Counted from the first letter of the stretch, positions 22,983 through 32,178 are shown. The stretch: 64,000 nt of DNA from Brevibacillus porteri (GCF_003013475.1 NZ_PXZO01000064.1:1-64000); one strand, 5' to 3'. Translations and numbers: made by a program. Notes: generated by a model from the letters alone, not told the origin.

Positions 22983-25055
22983 ATGGCAAAGGAAGTATAC
23001 AACCGATTTGATCCAACGAATAGATGGAAGTCTGTTGATTTTGTCGGCGGTCGCCGGGTTCAAACTGCTGAGCTAAACGAAATGCAGGCTATGTCACTCT
23101 ATCGGGATAAGCAAATAGGGGACGTAATTTTCGGATCAGGTCACATCTTAGAGGGCGGGCAGTTATTGATTAATAAGGAGAAAACGCTCGTCATCGTATC
23201 GGCAGCACGGGTATATCTAGGGGGAATCATCCACGATGTACCGGAAACAACACTGACGATAAAGGGAACTGGAGAGGAAAGCATTGGGTTGCGGGTCAAT
23301 CCACAAACAATCACATACGAAGACGACCCAACCCTGTATGATCCAGCGGTTGGGTTTTCTAATTATGGCATGCCTGGTGCTCAGCGAACCATTTTGAAAC
23401 CGATTTGGGTAGTAGATGATCCAGAAGCAACTCATATGTATCGGCTGGTGAGCGGAGAACTCATCACATCCAAATTACCCCCTGAGCTTGAAGGCTTCAC
23501 CCCGATTCTAGCTCGTAGAAGCTACGACACAAATGGTTCATTTTTGGTCTCAGGAATGGATGGATACATTGAGCCGAAGGATGGTGCGAACGTAACGCTC
23601 GTAATCGACGCGGGCAGAGCCTATGTTCTTGGGTATCAAATTGATAAGTTGGTTCCTCTGCGATTTGCCATACCCAAAGCATTGGATACCCGTGTGGTTG
23701 TTAACGAAACGAAGACGTATCTGTCTAATACATCCTTTTACTCGCTAAATTCAAAGCCTGTGAAAGCTTTACAGACGGTTACAGCAACAGTAGAGAAGAC
23801 ACAGACAATTACTCGGGGAAATGTGGCAGGAACCTCAGACCTTTTACCAATGACACCTGTTGTAGATATTGTTTCCATACAGGCGGGCAGCACAAGTTAT
23901 GTCAAAGGGACAGACTTTCAACTCTCAGGCGATGCCGTAGACTGGTCATTGGCAGGTGCTGAACCTTCAGGTGGGACGTCGTATTCAGTCACGTATCGCT
24001 ATACAAAACTTATGGTTATTGGGACAGATGTAACGTTGGAGAACAACGGGGTAAAGTGGCTTGGTAGTGATCGGCCTGTACCGAACTCGACTTTCCAGAC
24101 GACCTATGAGTTTTTTCTCGGGCGGAAAGATGTTTACTACCTTACTTACCAAGGCGAAGTTCATGTCATCCATGGTCAATCGGACATGAATCCTTACCCG
24201 CCTTCCTCACCACCAGATGTCTTGGAGTTGGGAGAACTTTATCTACCGCCAAATTCAGATGCTGTTGTGGTTACGAATCGCAAGCCAAAACGTTTGACGA
24301 TGCTCGAGCTGCGTTCTCTCCTAGATCGTTTGGAACGAGCAGAGTACAACCAAGCGGTGGCAGACCTCGACCGGCAGGCGCAAAACTCTGATCCGTCACT
24401 TGTGAAAAAGGGTGTTTTTACAGACAACTTTACTAATTTCGAACGCTCCGACGTTACTCATCCTGAGTTTGATGCAATGATTAACCCGCGTGAAAAAACG
24501 GTACAGTTAGCAGTTGAGAATAGTTTTATAGAAATGCAAGTAAATCAGGCTGCATCTACAGTGCGATTCCATGAGCGGTTAATTACCTTGCCATATACCG
24601 AAGAGGTGCTCATTGATCAACCTTTTGCAACAGAAACCATGAATGTGAATCCATATCAAGTATTCGGGAATTTGGCCACAATTCGTTTGACTCCTTCTCA
24701 TGATACCTGGGTGGAGACGTCAACAGTTACACAATCCGTTTGGGGATGGTGGGCTGACTGGAGATCGACAGGAACCACTCGGACTGAAACAAAGGTCATT
24801 TTAGATGAACAAGTTCCATTCATACGGCAGCGTGAGGTAACAGTGGTCGGGGAAGGTTTTGAACCGAACAGTGACAATATCAAGGCGACATTTGATGGCA
24901 TCCCGGTAAACCTTACTCCGATAAACGGATCGGCAGCCGGTACGCTGCCCAACACAGTGAGAGCGAATGCCCAAGGACGATTCAGTTGCACATTTATGAT
25001 CCCAGCTAATGTACGCACAGGAACCCGTGAAGTCTATTTCTGGAACGAGGTGTAA
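22983..25055 (+). CDS. Large baseplate/fibre protein, DUF4815-like N-terminal part
   Basis: ATG 22983 follows AAAGGAGGG. The 690-residue protein begins with VYNRFDPTNRWKSVDFVGGRRVQTAELNEMQ, the hallmark of DUF4815 phage proteins, with a mid region of beta domains and a C-terminal segment EREVTVVGEGFEPNSDNIKATFDG-like in an IPT/TIG style (around 600-680). It ends in VYFWNEV. In many phages the next protein's content is fused to this one, giving a chain over 1000 residues. It is probably the wedge or fibre base. Confidence 0.75.
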   Translation: MAKEVYNRFDPTNRWKSVDFVGGRRVQTAELNEMQAMSLYRDKQIGDVIFGSGHILEGGQLLINKEKTLVIVSAARVYLGGIIHDVPETTLTIKGTGEESIGLRVNPQTITYEDDPTLYDPAVGFSNYGMPGAQRTILKPIWVVDDPEATHMYRLVSGELITSKLPPELEGFTPILARRSYDTNGSFLVSGMDGYIEPKDGANVTLVIDAGRAYVLGYQIDKLVPLRFAIPKALDTRVVVNETKTYLSNTSFYSLNSKPVKALQTVTATVEKTQTITRGNVAGTSDLLPMTPVVDIVSIQAGSTSYVKGTDFQLSGDAVDWSLAGAEPSGGTSYSVTYRYTKLMVIGTDVTLENNGVKWLGSDRPVPNSTFQTTYEFFLGRKDVYYLTYQGEVHVIHGQSDMNPYPPSSPPDVLELGELYLPPNSDAVVVTNRKPKRLTMLELRSLLDRLERAEYNQAVADLDRQAQNSDPSLVKKGVFTDNFTNFERSDVTHPEFDAMINPREKTVQLAVENSFIEMQVNQAASTVRFHERLITLPYTEEVLIDQPFATETMNVNPYQVFGNLATIRLTPSHDTWVETSTVTQSVWGWWADWRSTGTTRTETKVILDEQVPFIRQREVTVVGEGFEPNSDNIKATFDGIPVNLTPINGSAAGTLPNTVRANAQGRFSCTFMIPANVRTGTREVYFWNEV

Positions 25056-25057
25056 GG

Positions 25058-26179
25058 ATGGTTACCAAACAAAATGAAGCGAAAGCGTCTTATGTAGGGA
25101 CTGGTAGGAAGCAGGTGGTCGAGCAGACATTTTGGCAGATTCCATCTTGGCGACTGACTGATCCACTTGCACAAACCTTTATGCTTACAGATGAGCGGTT
25201 TGTGACATCAGTTGATTTGTACTTGGGCACGAAGGACCCGGTAGCGGACTTAACGGTACAACTTCGCACAGTAGTGAATGGTTATCCTTCTATGACGATC
25301 TTATCTTCAGTCGCGATCAATTCTTCTCAGGTGAACGTATCCAATGATAGTAGTAGGGCAACAAAGGTAAGGTTTCCTGAGCCGATCTTACTACAGGCGA
25401 ATACGGAGTATGCGATCGTGCTTCTGACACCTTCTAGTCAATATAGAGCGTTTGTAGCGCGAATGAGTGCACAAGACCTCATATCTAGGAAAACTGTTTC
25501 ACGCCAGCCATATGACGTGGGTGTCCTGTTTTCAAGCTCCAACGGTTCGGCATGGACAGCACATCAGGACTCCGACTTGAAGTTTAAGCTTTACGGAGCA
25601 AAATTCATGAACGACGCAAAACTCCAATTTAATCCGGTGTCTGCCAACCAAGTGACTCAACTTGTCCTTTCAGCAAGTCAACTTGTACCTCGAAATTCGG
25701 CGCTGTTGTGGCAATACTCCATAGATGAGCGAAATTGGTATGCACTTGATGATCTGGATGTGACATGGTTAACGCAGCCAACGAACAAGGTGCATGTACG
25801 GGCTTTATTTAAGACATCTGGTTCGTCACCAGTCGTCCAGTCAAGTGTAAGTCTAATCCCGATGGCTTATAAAAAGAATGGCGTATATTTGAGTCGAGAA
25901 ATTACAGCAACGGCCCCGTTTACGAAAGTTACTGTATACGTGGAGTTGAGTACACCAAGTGGTACGTCACAAACTGTTGAATATTCCATCGATGGTGGGA
26001 AGACATGGACGGCTATGGGATCAGCAACCGAACAAACGCCTATTGATGACGAGTTTACGCGATTGAAGTTTGAACGCACTGTTTCATCCTCCACAAAGCT
26101 GAGGATTCGGATAAAGCAGAACACGACTGTGAAGACAATAACTCCGAAAGCGCGGGCATTGATGGTGCATACCTCATAA
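25058..26179 (+). CDS. DUF4815-associated C-terminal protein, possible split partner
   Basis: ATG 25058 is three bases after the previous stop, in the -1 frame relative to it, with GAGGTG at 25046-25051 as ribosome site. The 373-residue product has the segment WRLTDPLAQTFMLTDERFVTSVDLYLG that normally lies within long DUF4815 proteins, followed by two beta domains (ILLQANTEYAIVLLTPSSQY; YSIDGGKTWTAMGSA). The frame is open upstream of ATG for several codons. It is either a natural split or a frameshifted gene. Confidence 0.7.
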   Translation: MVTKQNEAKASYVGTGRKQVVEQTFWQIPSWRLTDPLAQTFMLTDERFVTSVDLYLGTKDPVADLTVQLRTVVNGYPSMTILSSVAINSSQVNVSNDSSRATKVRFPEPILLQANTEYAIVLLTPSSQYRAFVARMSAQDLISRKTVSRQPYDVGVLFSSSNGSAWTAHQDSDLKFKLYGAKFMNDAKLQFNPVSANQVTQLVLSASQLVPRNSALLWQYSIDERNWYALDDLDVTWLTQPTNKVHVRALFKTSGSSPVVQSSVSLIPMAYKKNGVYLSREITATAPFTKVTVYVELSTPSGTSQTVEYSIDGGKTWTAMGSATEQTPIDDEFTRLKFERTVSSSTKLRIRIKQNTTVKTITPKARALMVHTS

Positions 26180-26192
26180 GGATGTGACGTAA

Positions 26193-26525
26193 ATGAAGAA
26201 TCGTATATCTATCGATCCAAGCGCCCCTGACAGTCTTTTGACAGGGGCCAAAAAAATCAACGAAAACTTTGATCAGATCGATTCAAAAATAGAGCAATTT
26301 GAAACTGTAGCAAAGTCAGAGATAGCTCATCTGCATAGGAGGGCAGATATTAATAAAAAAAACATTTTGGAAATGGCTCTTGAGTTGGAGACCGTAAAAG
26401 GGGCAGTTTTAAATGGGTTGACAAGCAATATTTATATTGAATCATTTATAGATTTAGAAGATGTCAACCTATTGAACGGGGCTACGAAGCATGACAGCAC
26501 GAATAAGAAAGTGTACCTAGCGTAG
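26193..26525 (+). CDS. Short fibre-associated coiled-coil protein
   Basis: ATG 26193 follows AAGGATGTGACG. The 110-residue product is a coiled coil (NENFDQIDSKIEQFETVAKSEI) with a C-terminal NIYIESFIDLEDVNLLNGAT-like strand segment. That segment in other fibres continues into a larger beta domain, but here the protein stops. It may be a shortened fibre base that adapts the next, large protein. Function unknown. Confidence 0.65.
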   Translation: MKNRISIDPSAPDSLLTGAKKINENFDQIDSKIEQFETVAKSEIAHLHRRADINKKNILEMALELETVKGAVLNGLTSNIYIESFIDLEDVNLLNGATKHDSTNKKVYLA

Positions 26526-26541
26526 AAAGGATGATGAATAC

Positions 26542-29532
26542 ATGGGCTATCCAACGGGAATAGAAAACATTCCCTTTATTAAAACAGGTAAGCGTACGAC
26601 TACGATAGATGCCCACACGTTTCCAGACGACATTGTTCACGTAGCCGTCGGTCTTTATTCTTCGTCTTCTAGTTTGTATGGCGTTGTTTTGGCAAATGGC
26701 GATTTATACATTAAGTCGAATACGGGCATGACGAATCAAGACGCTATAAATTTCAGAAGTGCGTATGGTTTTACGGGAAGCTGGCAGAAGTTTAAGACAG
26801 GAGTAGCAAAAGTCGATACAGGCGGGCCGTACCTTCATGTTCTGTATAAAAACAGAACGCTTGAACGGTACATCAGTTCAAACACTATGCCTACCAACCT
26901 GGGAACGGCTCAAGCGATGTGGGACGGGATTAACAGCGAATTCGTTTATGTTAAAGCCGACGGTACGTTAAATAACACAGTTTTCCCGACAAACAAAAGC
27001 TATGTTGCGGTACGTATCGGGCAAAGAGGTACAATGGCACTGGCAAGTGACGGTACGTTATATTACGTATATTCATCCAGTGTTGTACAAATCGGCACCA
27101 ATGTAAAAGAAATGTCTATGTCGGGTGGGAGTACAGGACGACTTAACTATTTGAAACATGATGGTACAGTATGGTCAGCCGTCGCTGTAGATAACCCGTC
27201 ATTTGCACAGGTAACGGGCTTCCCTTCATCGGTTAAGTCATTGGTAGACGTAGTAGACGGACAAACCTATGCACTATTGGTAGATGGTAGCGTTTATCGC
27301 TGGTCAGCTCCGGGGGCTGCGGTTGCAACGTCTATCGTAACTGATTCGGGCTGCATTTCTATTTACGGAGATGGGGGGGGATTTATCACCAATAACATTC
27401 CAGGGAAGCCAATACCCGACCATATCCCAGATACGCTGCGGGTGGGGAAGCGACCCGTTTTCGAAGCAACAATAAATGACGATGTAGAAAACGACTCCCA
27501 GGCATTCGTTTTGCAGTTGGCGACAAACAGCGCGTTTACCGAAAACCTTTTGGATTTCAGAAGCGACTTTAGGATAGAGGGCTGGGAAGCCTTCGACGGC
27601 ACCGTATGGGACACTTTTCAACCTGGCGGCAAAATCCGGCCTGCGCAGCTAGTAAGGGACTACGGTTTCGAAGGAGTTCTCGGAGGAATTTGGAAATGGG
27701 ACGTAGGACCGCTGGGTACGGGCGACAAAATCAACAATGCGCACGAACAAAAGCGTAACGGAAACTACTCACTACGAATTGTTGCGGCCAGCGGAAACAA
27801 TATCGGCGTACAGCAGGAATTAAAGGGCTGGAAACCAGGGGATAAGGTAACTCTAGACGCCTACGTTAATATCACGAAATACGCAACTGGAAGGCTAAAC
27901 GTCGATTTAGTGGCGTATGATGCGAATGGTAAGAACTTGATAGATACATCCGGTATCGTCGTTGAAGGTATAACGACAGGCTTTACGAAAATTTCAGACT
28001 CCAGCATAACGATACCAGCAAACACTAAGACCTTACTGGTACGGGTTTTTGTAGATGGTGCACCGAATATGACTGCATACATTGACGATGTAACCGTATT
28101 AATAGATGGGGTGAAGAAGTACAACAAAGTTCGCTATACCATAGGGGTAGACGCTTACTACGGAGAACCGCTTACCGAAGGAAAGACTTACTACTGGCGA
28201 ATGGCTGCGAAGGATGGCCTTACGGGTACGTTGTCAGAATGGACGGATCAACAGACGCTTACAAACCGATTGGGGACAAGCGGGAAATGTGAGAGCGCAG
28301 CAGATTGGGGCGCGTACAATTGCACCGTTATAACGGATACGACAAACAAAGTAGATGGTAATGCCAGTATTAAGGTAACGGCTACCAATAAAAATGTAGC
28401 CGCAGCTTATAAGGACGTAGGAGGATGGAAAGCGGGCAAGTATTACGTAATTCTAGGTTTTATTAAAAATGGAAACGCGGAAAATGGGGCGCGTATTATA
28501 CCGAGCGGGCCTACATATAGTGCTAGCTGGCAAATCTATGACAAAACGAAATTTAATTTCTACTGGTGTAAAACCGCACCTACGACCGACTATCCTGGCA
28601 ATCTGGATTTAGGTTTTACACCGACCGAAGCAGGGCAGTACGCCTACTTTGACCAGGTAAGGGTGTATGAAATCTCGAAGGCTGAATATGAGCTGATTAG
28701 TGTTGATCCGTCATGGAGTGGTGAACTGCTGGCCCTGCGTTACCCGTATGTCGATAATACCCAGACCATCCAACGTAAAACACGGATACGCTGCGGAACA
28801 ACACTGGCACTACAAACAAAGCCAATCAAAACGACGGCCCCTGTAGATCGAAGCGTTTTTTCAAAATTTGCGACGCTACCTATTCACGTACCAGCAGTAA
28901 AACGGGTAGAAAACACCGACTCAAGAATCACGTACAGCAGCGGGGGGCTTGCCTGGAACAACATTAACTATGTAGACGCTGGAAGCAGCCAGGGAACAAT
29001 TGCATACATAGCAGGGGTAGCCGGGGCCTGGGCCGAGCTGTCTTTTATCGGTACAGGCATTCGCTTTGGCAGTTGGTTAAGCCCTTGGTATGGGCTGGTA
29101 GACGTTTATATAGACAATGTGCTGGTTAAAACCGTCAGTCAGTATGTACCTGAAGGGTACGTAGGCAATACAAAGCAGCAAGTCGTTTATGAAAACACGA
29201 AATTACCCTATGGGCCGCACAAAATTAAGATCGTCAATCGAAATGAAAAAGCAGACCCCGCAGCACTAGGGATGAGCTGCGCCCTGGACTTCTTCGAAAT
29301 CTTGGACACAAAGGCTCCAGCCGTCTTAACTGTCCAATCTTCAAATAATGCAAACGACGCAAACCCGACCTGGGAGGATGTAACGGACGTCTTTTTATCT
29401 GGAGACTATTTCAGATACAAGAACCTGATTAAAACCGCACCTGACTGGGGCTTGGCGCTAAAGATTACGGTAGATGCAAAAGAACGGCTAGGTCCGATAG
29501 AAATTGACGGTTTCGGGATCAGTTACGAATAG
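26542..29532 (+). CDS. Large tail fibre / receptor-binding protein with RCC1-like and CBM-like domains
   Basis: ATG 26542 follows AAAGGATGATG. The 996-residue protein has several beta modules. Residues about 45-265 show repeated LxxDGTLYxW-type units (MALASDGTLYYV, LNYLKHDGTVWS, ALLVDGSVYRWS), an RCC1-like propeller. Residues about 376-528 and 578-712 look like carbohydrate-binding modules with GNYSLRIVA and GNASIKVTA motifs, flanked by fibronectin-like strands. Residues about 800-925 resemble a sugar-esterase accessory fold (WAELSFIGTGIRFG). This is the likely cell-wall sugar receptor binder. No chaperone gene follows. Confidence 0.82.
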   Translation: MGYPTGIENIPFIKTGKRTTTIDAHTFPDDIVHVAVGLYSSSSSLYGVVLANGDLYIKSNTGMTNQDAINFRSAYGFTGSWQKFKTGVAKVDTGGPYLHVLYKNRTLERYISSNTMPTNLGTAQAMWDGINSEFVYVKADGTLNNTVFPTNKSYVAVRIGQRGTMALASDGTLYYVYSSSVVQIGTNVKEMSMSGGSTGRLNYLKHDGTVWSAVAVDNPSFAQVTGFPSSVKSLVDVVDGQTYALLVDGSVYRWSAPGAAVATSIVTDSGCISIYGDGGGFITNNIPGKPIPDHIPDTLRVGKRPVFEATINDDVENDSQAFVLQLATNSAFTENLLDFRSDFRIEGWEAFDGTVWDTFQPGGKIRPAQLVRDYGFEGVLGGIWKWDVGPLGTGDKINNAHEQKRNGNYSLRIVAASGNNIGVQQELKGWKPGDKVTLDAYVNITKYATGRLNVDLVAYDANGKNLIDTSGIVVEGITTGFTKISDSSITIPANTKTLLVRVFVDGAPNMTAYIDDVTVLIDGVKKYNKVRYTIGVDAYYGEPLTEGKTYYWRMAAKDGLTGTLSEWTDQQTLTNRLGTSGKCESAADWGAYNCTVITDTTNKVDGNASIKVTATNKNVAAAYKDVGGWKAGKYYVILGFIKNGNAENGARIIPSGPTYSASWQIYDKTKFNFYWCKTAPTTDYPGNLDLGFTPTEAGQYAYFDQVRVYEISKAEYELISVDPSWSGELLALRYPYVDNTQTIQRKTRIRCGTTLALQTKPIKTTAPVDRSVFSKFATLPIHVPAVKRVENTDSRITYSSGGLAWNNINYVDAGSSQGTIAYIAGVAGAWAELSFIGTGIRFGSWLSPWYGLVDVYIDNVLVKTVSQYVPEGYVGNTKQQVVYENTKLPYGPHKIKIVNRNEKADPAALGMSCALDFFEILDTKAPAVLTVQSSNNANDANPTWEDVTDVFLSGDYFRYKNLIKTAPDWGLALKITVDAKERLGPIEIDGFGISYE

Positions 29533-29546
29533 GAAGGTGCGAAGCC

Positions 29547-29711
29547 ATGGGCAGACACTTAAAACAAACCGATTTGGCTCAACTACGTACAAGTGAGCAA
29601 GCAAAGGTAAATATAGAGCTCCAATCGGCTTATGAAGCGATAGCTGCATTACATGAGACTGTTGAGGTATTGCAAAAAGAAGTTCAAACATTAAAAGGGG
29701 GTGAAAAATGA
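29547..29711 (+). CDS. Small coiled-coil phage protein, XkdW-like position
   Basis: ATG 29547 has AGGAAGGTG upstream. The 54-residue product is helical (VNIELQSAYEAIAALHETVE) and ends QTLKGGEK. It overlaps the next gene start (ATGA). Short proteins of this kind lie between fibre and XkdX genes in PBSX-like prophages. No function known. Confidence 0.75.
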   Translation: MGRHLKQTDLAQLRTSEQAKVNIELQSAYEAIAALHETVEVLQKEVQTLKGGEK

Positions 29712-29860
29712 TGGTGGTAAAATATATGATTCCGGTTTATGCCTACTTAGTAAAATGCGGCTGGTCACTAGAACCGACTGGGATGGAAGCAGAAAAAGTA
29801 ATTCCGGAACCCTACCGCTTACCTGTTGCTGAACACTTAGCTACAGTACAAACAACTTAA
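29708..29860 (+). CDS. XkdX / CD1375-family short protein
   Basis: The double ATG at 29708/29711 follows AAAGGGGGTG. The 50-residue product has the XkdX-type form VKYMIPVYAYLVKCGWSLE and a later VIPEPYRLPVAEHLA. These are among the smallest conserved genes of phage tail clusters; function unknown. A terminator follows immediately. Confidence 0.75.
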   Translation: MMVVKYMIPVYAYLVKCGWSLEPTGMEAEKVIPEPYRLPVAEHLATVQTT

Positions 29861-29893
29861 CGCCTTCTCTCAAAAGAGCGAAGGTGTTTTTTT
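29861..29893 (+). terminator. Rho-independent terminator at end of tail genes
   Basis: CGCCTTC and GAAGGTG form the stem, extended by TCTC/GAGC-type pairs, followed by seven T. It starts right after the XkdX-like stop codon. Confidence 0.85.
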
Positions 29894-29978
29894 ATGGGGA
29901 GCTGCTCCTTCTCCTTTGAGACTTTCCCGGAACCCAGAGCGTCTTATCTTTTAAGAATGAATCAGGGGAGGACATTAC

Positions 29979-30155
29979 ATGAATGGTGATATTGGATTCA
30001 CATGGGACTGGGGAAGTTTTCTTTGGTTAATCATTTTCGTATGGCTGCCAGTGAGTGTAGTCACTTATCTTCTCATACGAACATGGTTCAAGAAAAAAAT
30101 GAGCGAACTAGAGAAACGAATCGAGAAACTTGAACAAGAAGGTTCAACAAAATAA
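29979..30155 (+). CDS. Small membrane protein, holin-like
   Basis: ATG 29979 follows CAGGGGAGGAC. The 58-residue product has one membrane span (FLWLIIFVWLPVSVVTYLLI) and a charged coiled-coil tail (KKKMSELEKRIEKLEQEG). This form is that of BhlA/UviB-type holin-like proteins, though the soluble tail is shorter. It sits at the head of the lysis block between two terminators. Confidence 0.65.
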   Translation: MNGDIGFTWDWGSFLWLIIFVWLPVSVVTYLLIRTWFKKKMSELEKRIEKLEQEGSTK

Positions 30156-30164
30156 GGATTTCAT

Positions 30165-30197
30165 AGGGGAGCTGCTAACGCGGCTCCTTTAATTTTT
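30165..30197 (+). terminator. Rho-independent terminator in lysis block
   Basis: AGGGGAGC (30165-30172) pairs with GCTCCTTT (30183-30190), two wobbles, followed by AATTTTT. Confidence 0.7.
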
Positions 30198-30227
30198 GCC
30201 CCGTGGGGGTGAGGAGAAGATGAGCTG

Positions 30228-30686
30228 ATGAAATTTCTTCAAAGCCTAGAAAACGTAGCAACCCCAGCAAACGCTTGGGCGACAACAGCGGGTGCAATCG
30301 TGTCTCCCGTTTTTCATTATCTATACGGTACAAACCGCCAAGACATCCTGATTGTGCTCTTTTTCATGATTGTCTTGGATTGGATCACAGGTATTTCCGC
30401 AGCAAAAAAAGATCAATCCTACTCGTCTGATTATGGCCTATCCCGAATCCCACGGTCGCTATTTCTTTTTGCACTGCCTGCCGTAGCAAATTTGCTGGAT
30501 CGGGTGATGGGCACGCCCGGATTTCTGTTTTATGGAGTCACTTTCGGTCTACTCTATCACACATGGAACAGCCTCACAGCAAATGCTCACCGAGCTGGCT
30601 GGCCTGTTCCGAAATCGATTGTTAACTTGGTCGGATCAGAGATCAAAGCAAAGGCTGAGAGAGCCGCAAGAAAGGAGCAGAAATAA
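30228..30686 (+). CDS. Phage holin (holin family 4 / toxin-secretion type)
   Basis: ATG 30228 follows GGGGGTGAGGAG. The 152-residue protein has the family-4 holin pattern: a first hydrophobic part, FFMIVLDWITGISAAKKD (DWITG motif), two further spans and a basic tail KAKAERAARKEQK. It makes membrane holes for the amidase encoded two bases later. Confidence 0.92.
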   Translation: MKFLQSLENVATPANAWATTAGAIVSPVFHYLYGTNRQDILIVLFFMIVLDWITGISAAKKDQSYSSDYGLSRIPRSLFLFALPAVANLLDRVMGTPGFLFYGVTFGLLYHTWNSLTANAHRAGWPVPKSIVNLVGSEIKAKAERAARKEQK

Positions 30687-30688
30687 AA

Positions 30689-31510
30689 ATGAATATGACT
30701 ATTCAAGGTGCGCGCGTGGTCGACGTTCGCTCCTCTTTACCACGCCACAAAACACTAAAGTATGGACGGCGTAAGCTGACGGATATCCGTTCGGCAGCCG
30801 TCCATCATTCGGCTACATTGAGCGGATCACCGGAGGCATTCGCACGCTATCACGTTAACACAAACGGCTGGCCGGGCATTGCCTATCATTATGTGATTCA
30901 AAAGGATGGGGTGATTTATTGGTGCAACGATCCAGAGGCAATTTCCTACCATGTCGGTAACAGCAACCGTCATGCGTTAGGCATATGCCTTGTCGGGGAC
31001 TTCCGGACACAGAAACCGACGCCTGAGCAACTTGATGCCGCCAATCGCCTGATCCAGCACTTGCAGGTACAGATTCCATCCATGAAGCAGGTGTTTGGTC
31101 ACCAGGAGTACCCCGGCTATGCGTGGAAAAACTGTCCTGCATTCCCGATGGGTACATTCCGAACAAATTACTCACAATTCTTGCAAAAAGCTGTGAGTAA
31201 AGTGGATAAGCCAAAGCAAGTCCCGGTTGCAATCAGCCTGAATGGTTCGTTGTTATCGGTGACTGGTTTCCTACAGGATGGTGTATCCATGTTACCTGTC
31301 AGAGCGGTAGCTAATGCTGCTGGCGGAAAAGTGGAGTGGATTGAACAGACGAAGGATGTTCGTGTTAACGGCAAAGACCTAAACGAAAAGCTCATTTCGG
31401 GATCGGCATATGCTCCAGCTCGTGAGCTGGCTGCTGCACTTTGTCTACAAATCGAATGGGATCAAGCAACAAAAACAGTTCGGATGATGAAAGGAAGTGT
31501 TAGTAAATGA
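30689..31510 (+). CDS. N-acetylmuramoyl-L-alanine amidase (endolysin)
   Basis: The 273-residue product begins with an Amidase_2 domain (about 25-160): zinc ligand His39 in AAVHHSA, the GWPGIAYHYVI segment, NRHALGICLVGDF, the second ligand in FGHQEYPG and the cysteine ligand in NCPAF. The C-terminal part (about 180-270) is a stalk domain like that of copper amine oxidase N-termini (VSMLPVRAVANAAGG), a common cell-wall binding module in Bacillales. It follows the holin by two bases and overlaps the next gene (ATGA). Confidence 0.94.
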   Translation: MNMTIQGARVVDVRSSLPRHKTLKYGRRKLTDIRSAAVHHSATLSGSPEAFARYHVNTNGWPGIAYHYVIQKDGVIYWCNDPEAISYHVGNSNRHALGICLVGDFRTQKPTPEQLDAANRLIQHLQVQIPSMKQVFGHQEYPGYAWKNCPAFPMGTFRTNYSQFLQKAVSKVDKPKQVPVAISLNGSLLSVTGFLQDGVSMLPVRAVANAAGGKVEWIEQTKDVRVNGKDLNEKLISGSAYAPARELAAALCLQIEWDQATKTVRMMKGSVSK

Positions 31511-31809
31511 TGATGCTCGATCAAGTGGTAAGTTTCTTCGTGGAGTGGGGCTGGCTGATGGCTCTGCTCCTTTTTATTGGCGGTCTCATGGCTGCTGACT
31601 TCTTCCCTCGGGTATATGCGTTTATGGCGCATATCGAAAGCAAATATCCACAGTTTGAAACATATTTGTTTACGAAAGAGCAGGAGCTCATTGGAAAATA
31701 TGATCAACTCCCATCGCGAATAAAAAGTGGTTTTGCTCTCATTGGTGGAAAGGTCGCGTGGGCATGGCTGGTGACAAGGATGTATCGATATTTAAGAGAA
31801 CGGACTTAG
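31507..31809 (+). CDS. Small membrane protein of the lysis block, unknown
   Basis: The start overlaps the amidase stop. The 100-residue product has one strong span near the N-terminus (LMALLLFIGGLMAADFF) and a second weak one (SGFALIGGKVAWAWLV). It may be a second holin or a lysis accessory. No motif identifies it. A terminator follows. Confidence 0.65.
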   Translation: MMMLDQVVSFFVEWGWLMALLLFIGGLMAADFFPRVYAFMAHIESKYPQFETYLFTKEQELIGKYDQLPSRIKSGFALIGGKVAWAWLVTRMYRYLRERT

Positions 31810-31845
31810 AGAACAGAAAACACTATTAAGTAAAAGATTTAAGCT

Positions 31846-31886
31846 GAATGCCCTTCTTCGGAGAAATCCGGGGAGGGCATTTTTTG
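31846..31886 (+). terminator. Rho-independent terminator ending the lysis operon
   Basis: AATGCCCT and AGGGCATT form the stem around a 19-nt loop, followed by a run of T. Confidence 0.85.
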
Positions 31887-31918
31887 TTTGCGTGTTAGCA
31901 TTCTGTTCGCATGTAATA

Positions 31919-31932
31919 CAAACAAACGTTCT
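31919..31932. promoter_or_regulatory. LexA/DinR-like SOS box
   Basis: CAAACAAACGTTCT matches the Bacillus DinR pattern CGAAC-N4-GTTYC at 12 of 14 positions. It lies 19 bp before the winged-helix gene start, where a repressor would block transcription. Prediction only. Confidence 0.45.
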
Positions 31933-31950
31933 TATTTGGAGGGGTGGCGC

Positions 31951-32178
31951 TTGCTCACGGATATTGAGCGCAAGGTATTACGAATTATAGGAAATTACTA
32001 TGCGATGAAACCGAGACCTCCGAGTATCGACGAGATATGCGTAAAGACCGGGCGTGATCGCGAAGGTGTAATGACAGTGCTTGAAACGTTGACGCGCGAA
32101 GAATACATCGAGTGGAAGAGGTCGGAGCCTGACAAGATGGAAGTCATTGAATCGTGGGAGCGAAAGGGACGGAACTGA
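31951..32178 (+). CDS. Small winged-helix protein, LexA N-domain-like
   Basis: The TTG start at 31951 has GGAGGGGTGG directly upstream; an earlier in-frame ATG at 31888 lies in the leader. The 75-residue product has a three-helix DNA-binding fold: LTDIERKVLRIIGNYYAM, PSIDEICVKTGRDREGVMTVL and a wing EEYIEWKRS. It resembles the LexA N-terminal domain in layout. An SOS-like box precedes it, so it may be a DNA-damage-responsive phage regulator. Confidence 0.65.
   Translation: MLTDIERKVLRIIGNYYAMKPRPPSIDEICVKTGRDREGVMTVLETLTREEYIEWKRSEPDKMEVIESWERKGRN

Noticed and set aside
25046..25060. Programmed frameshift joining the two DUF4815-like parts
   Set aside because: There is no slippery heptamer at the junction, and a proper ribosome site and start codon serve the second part.
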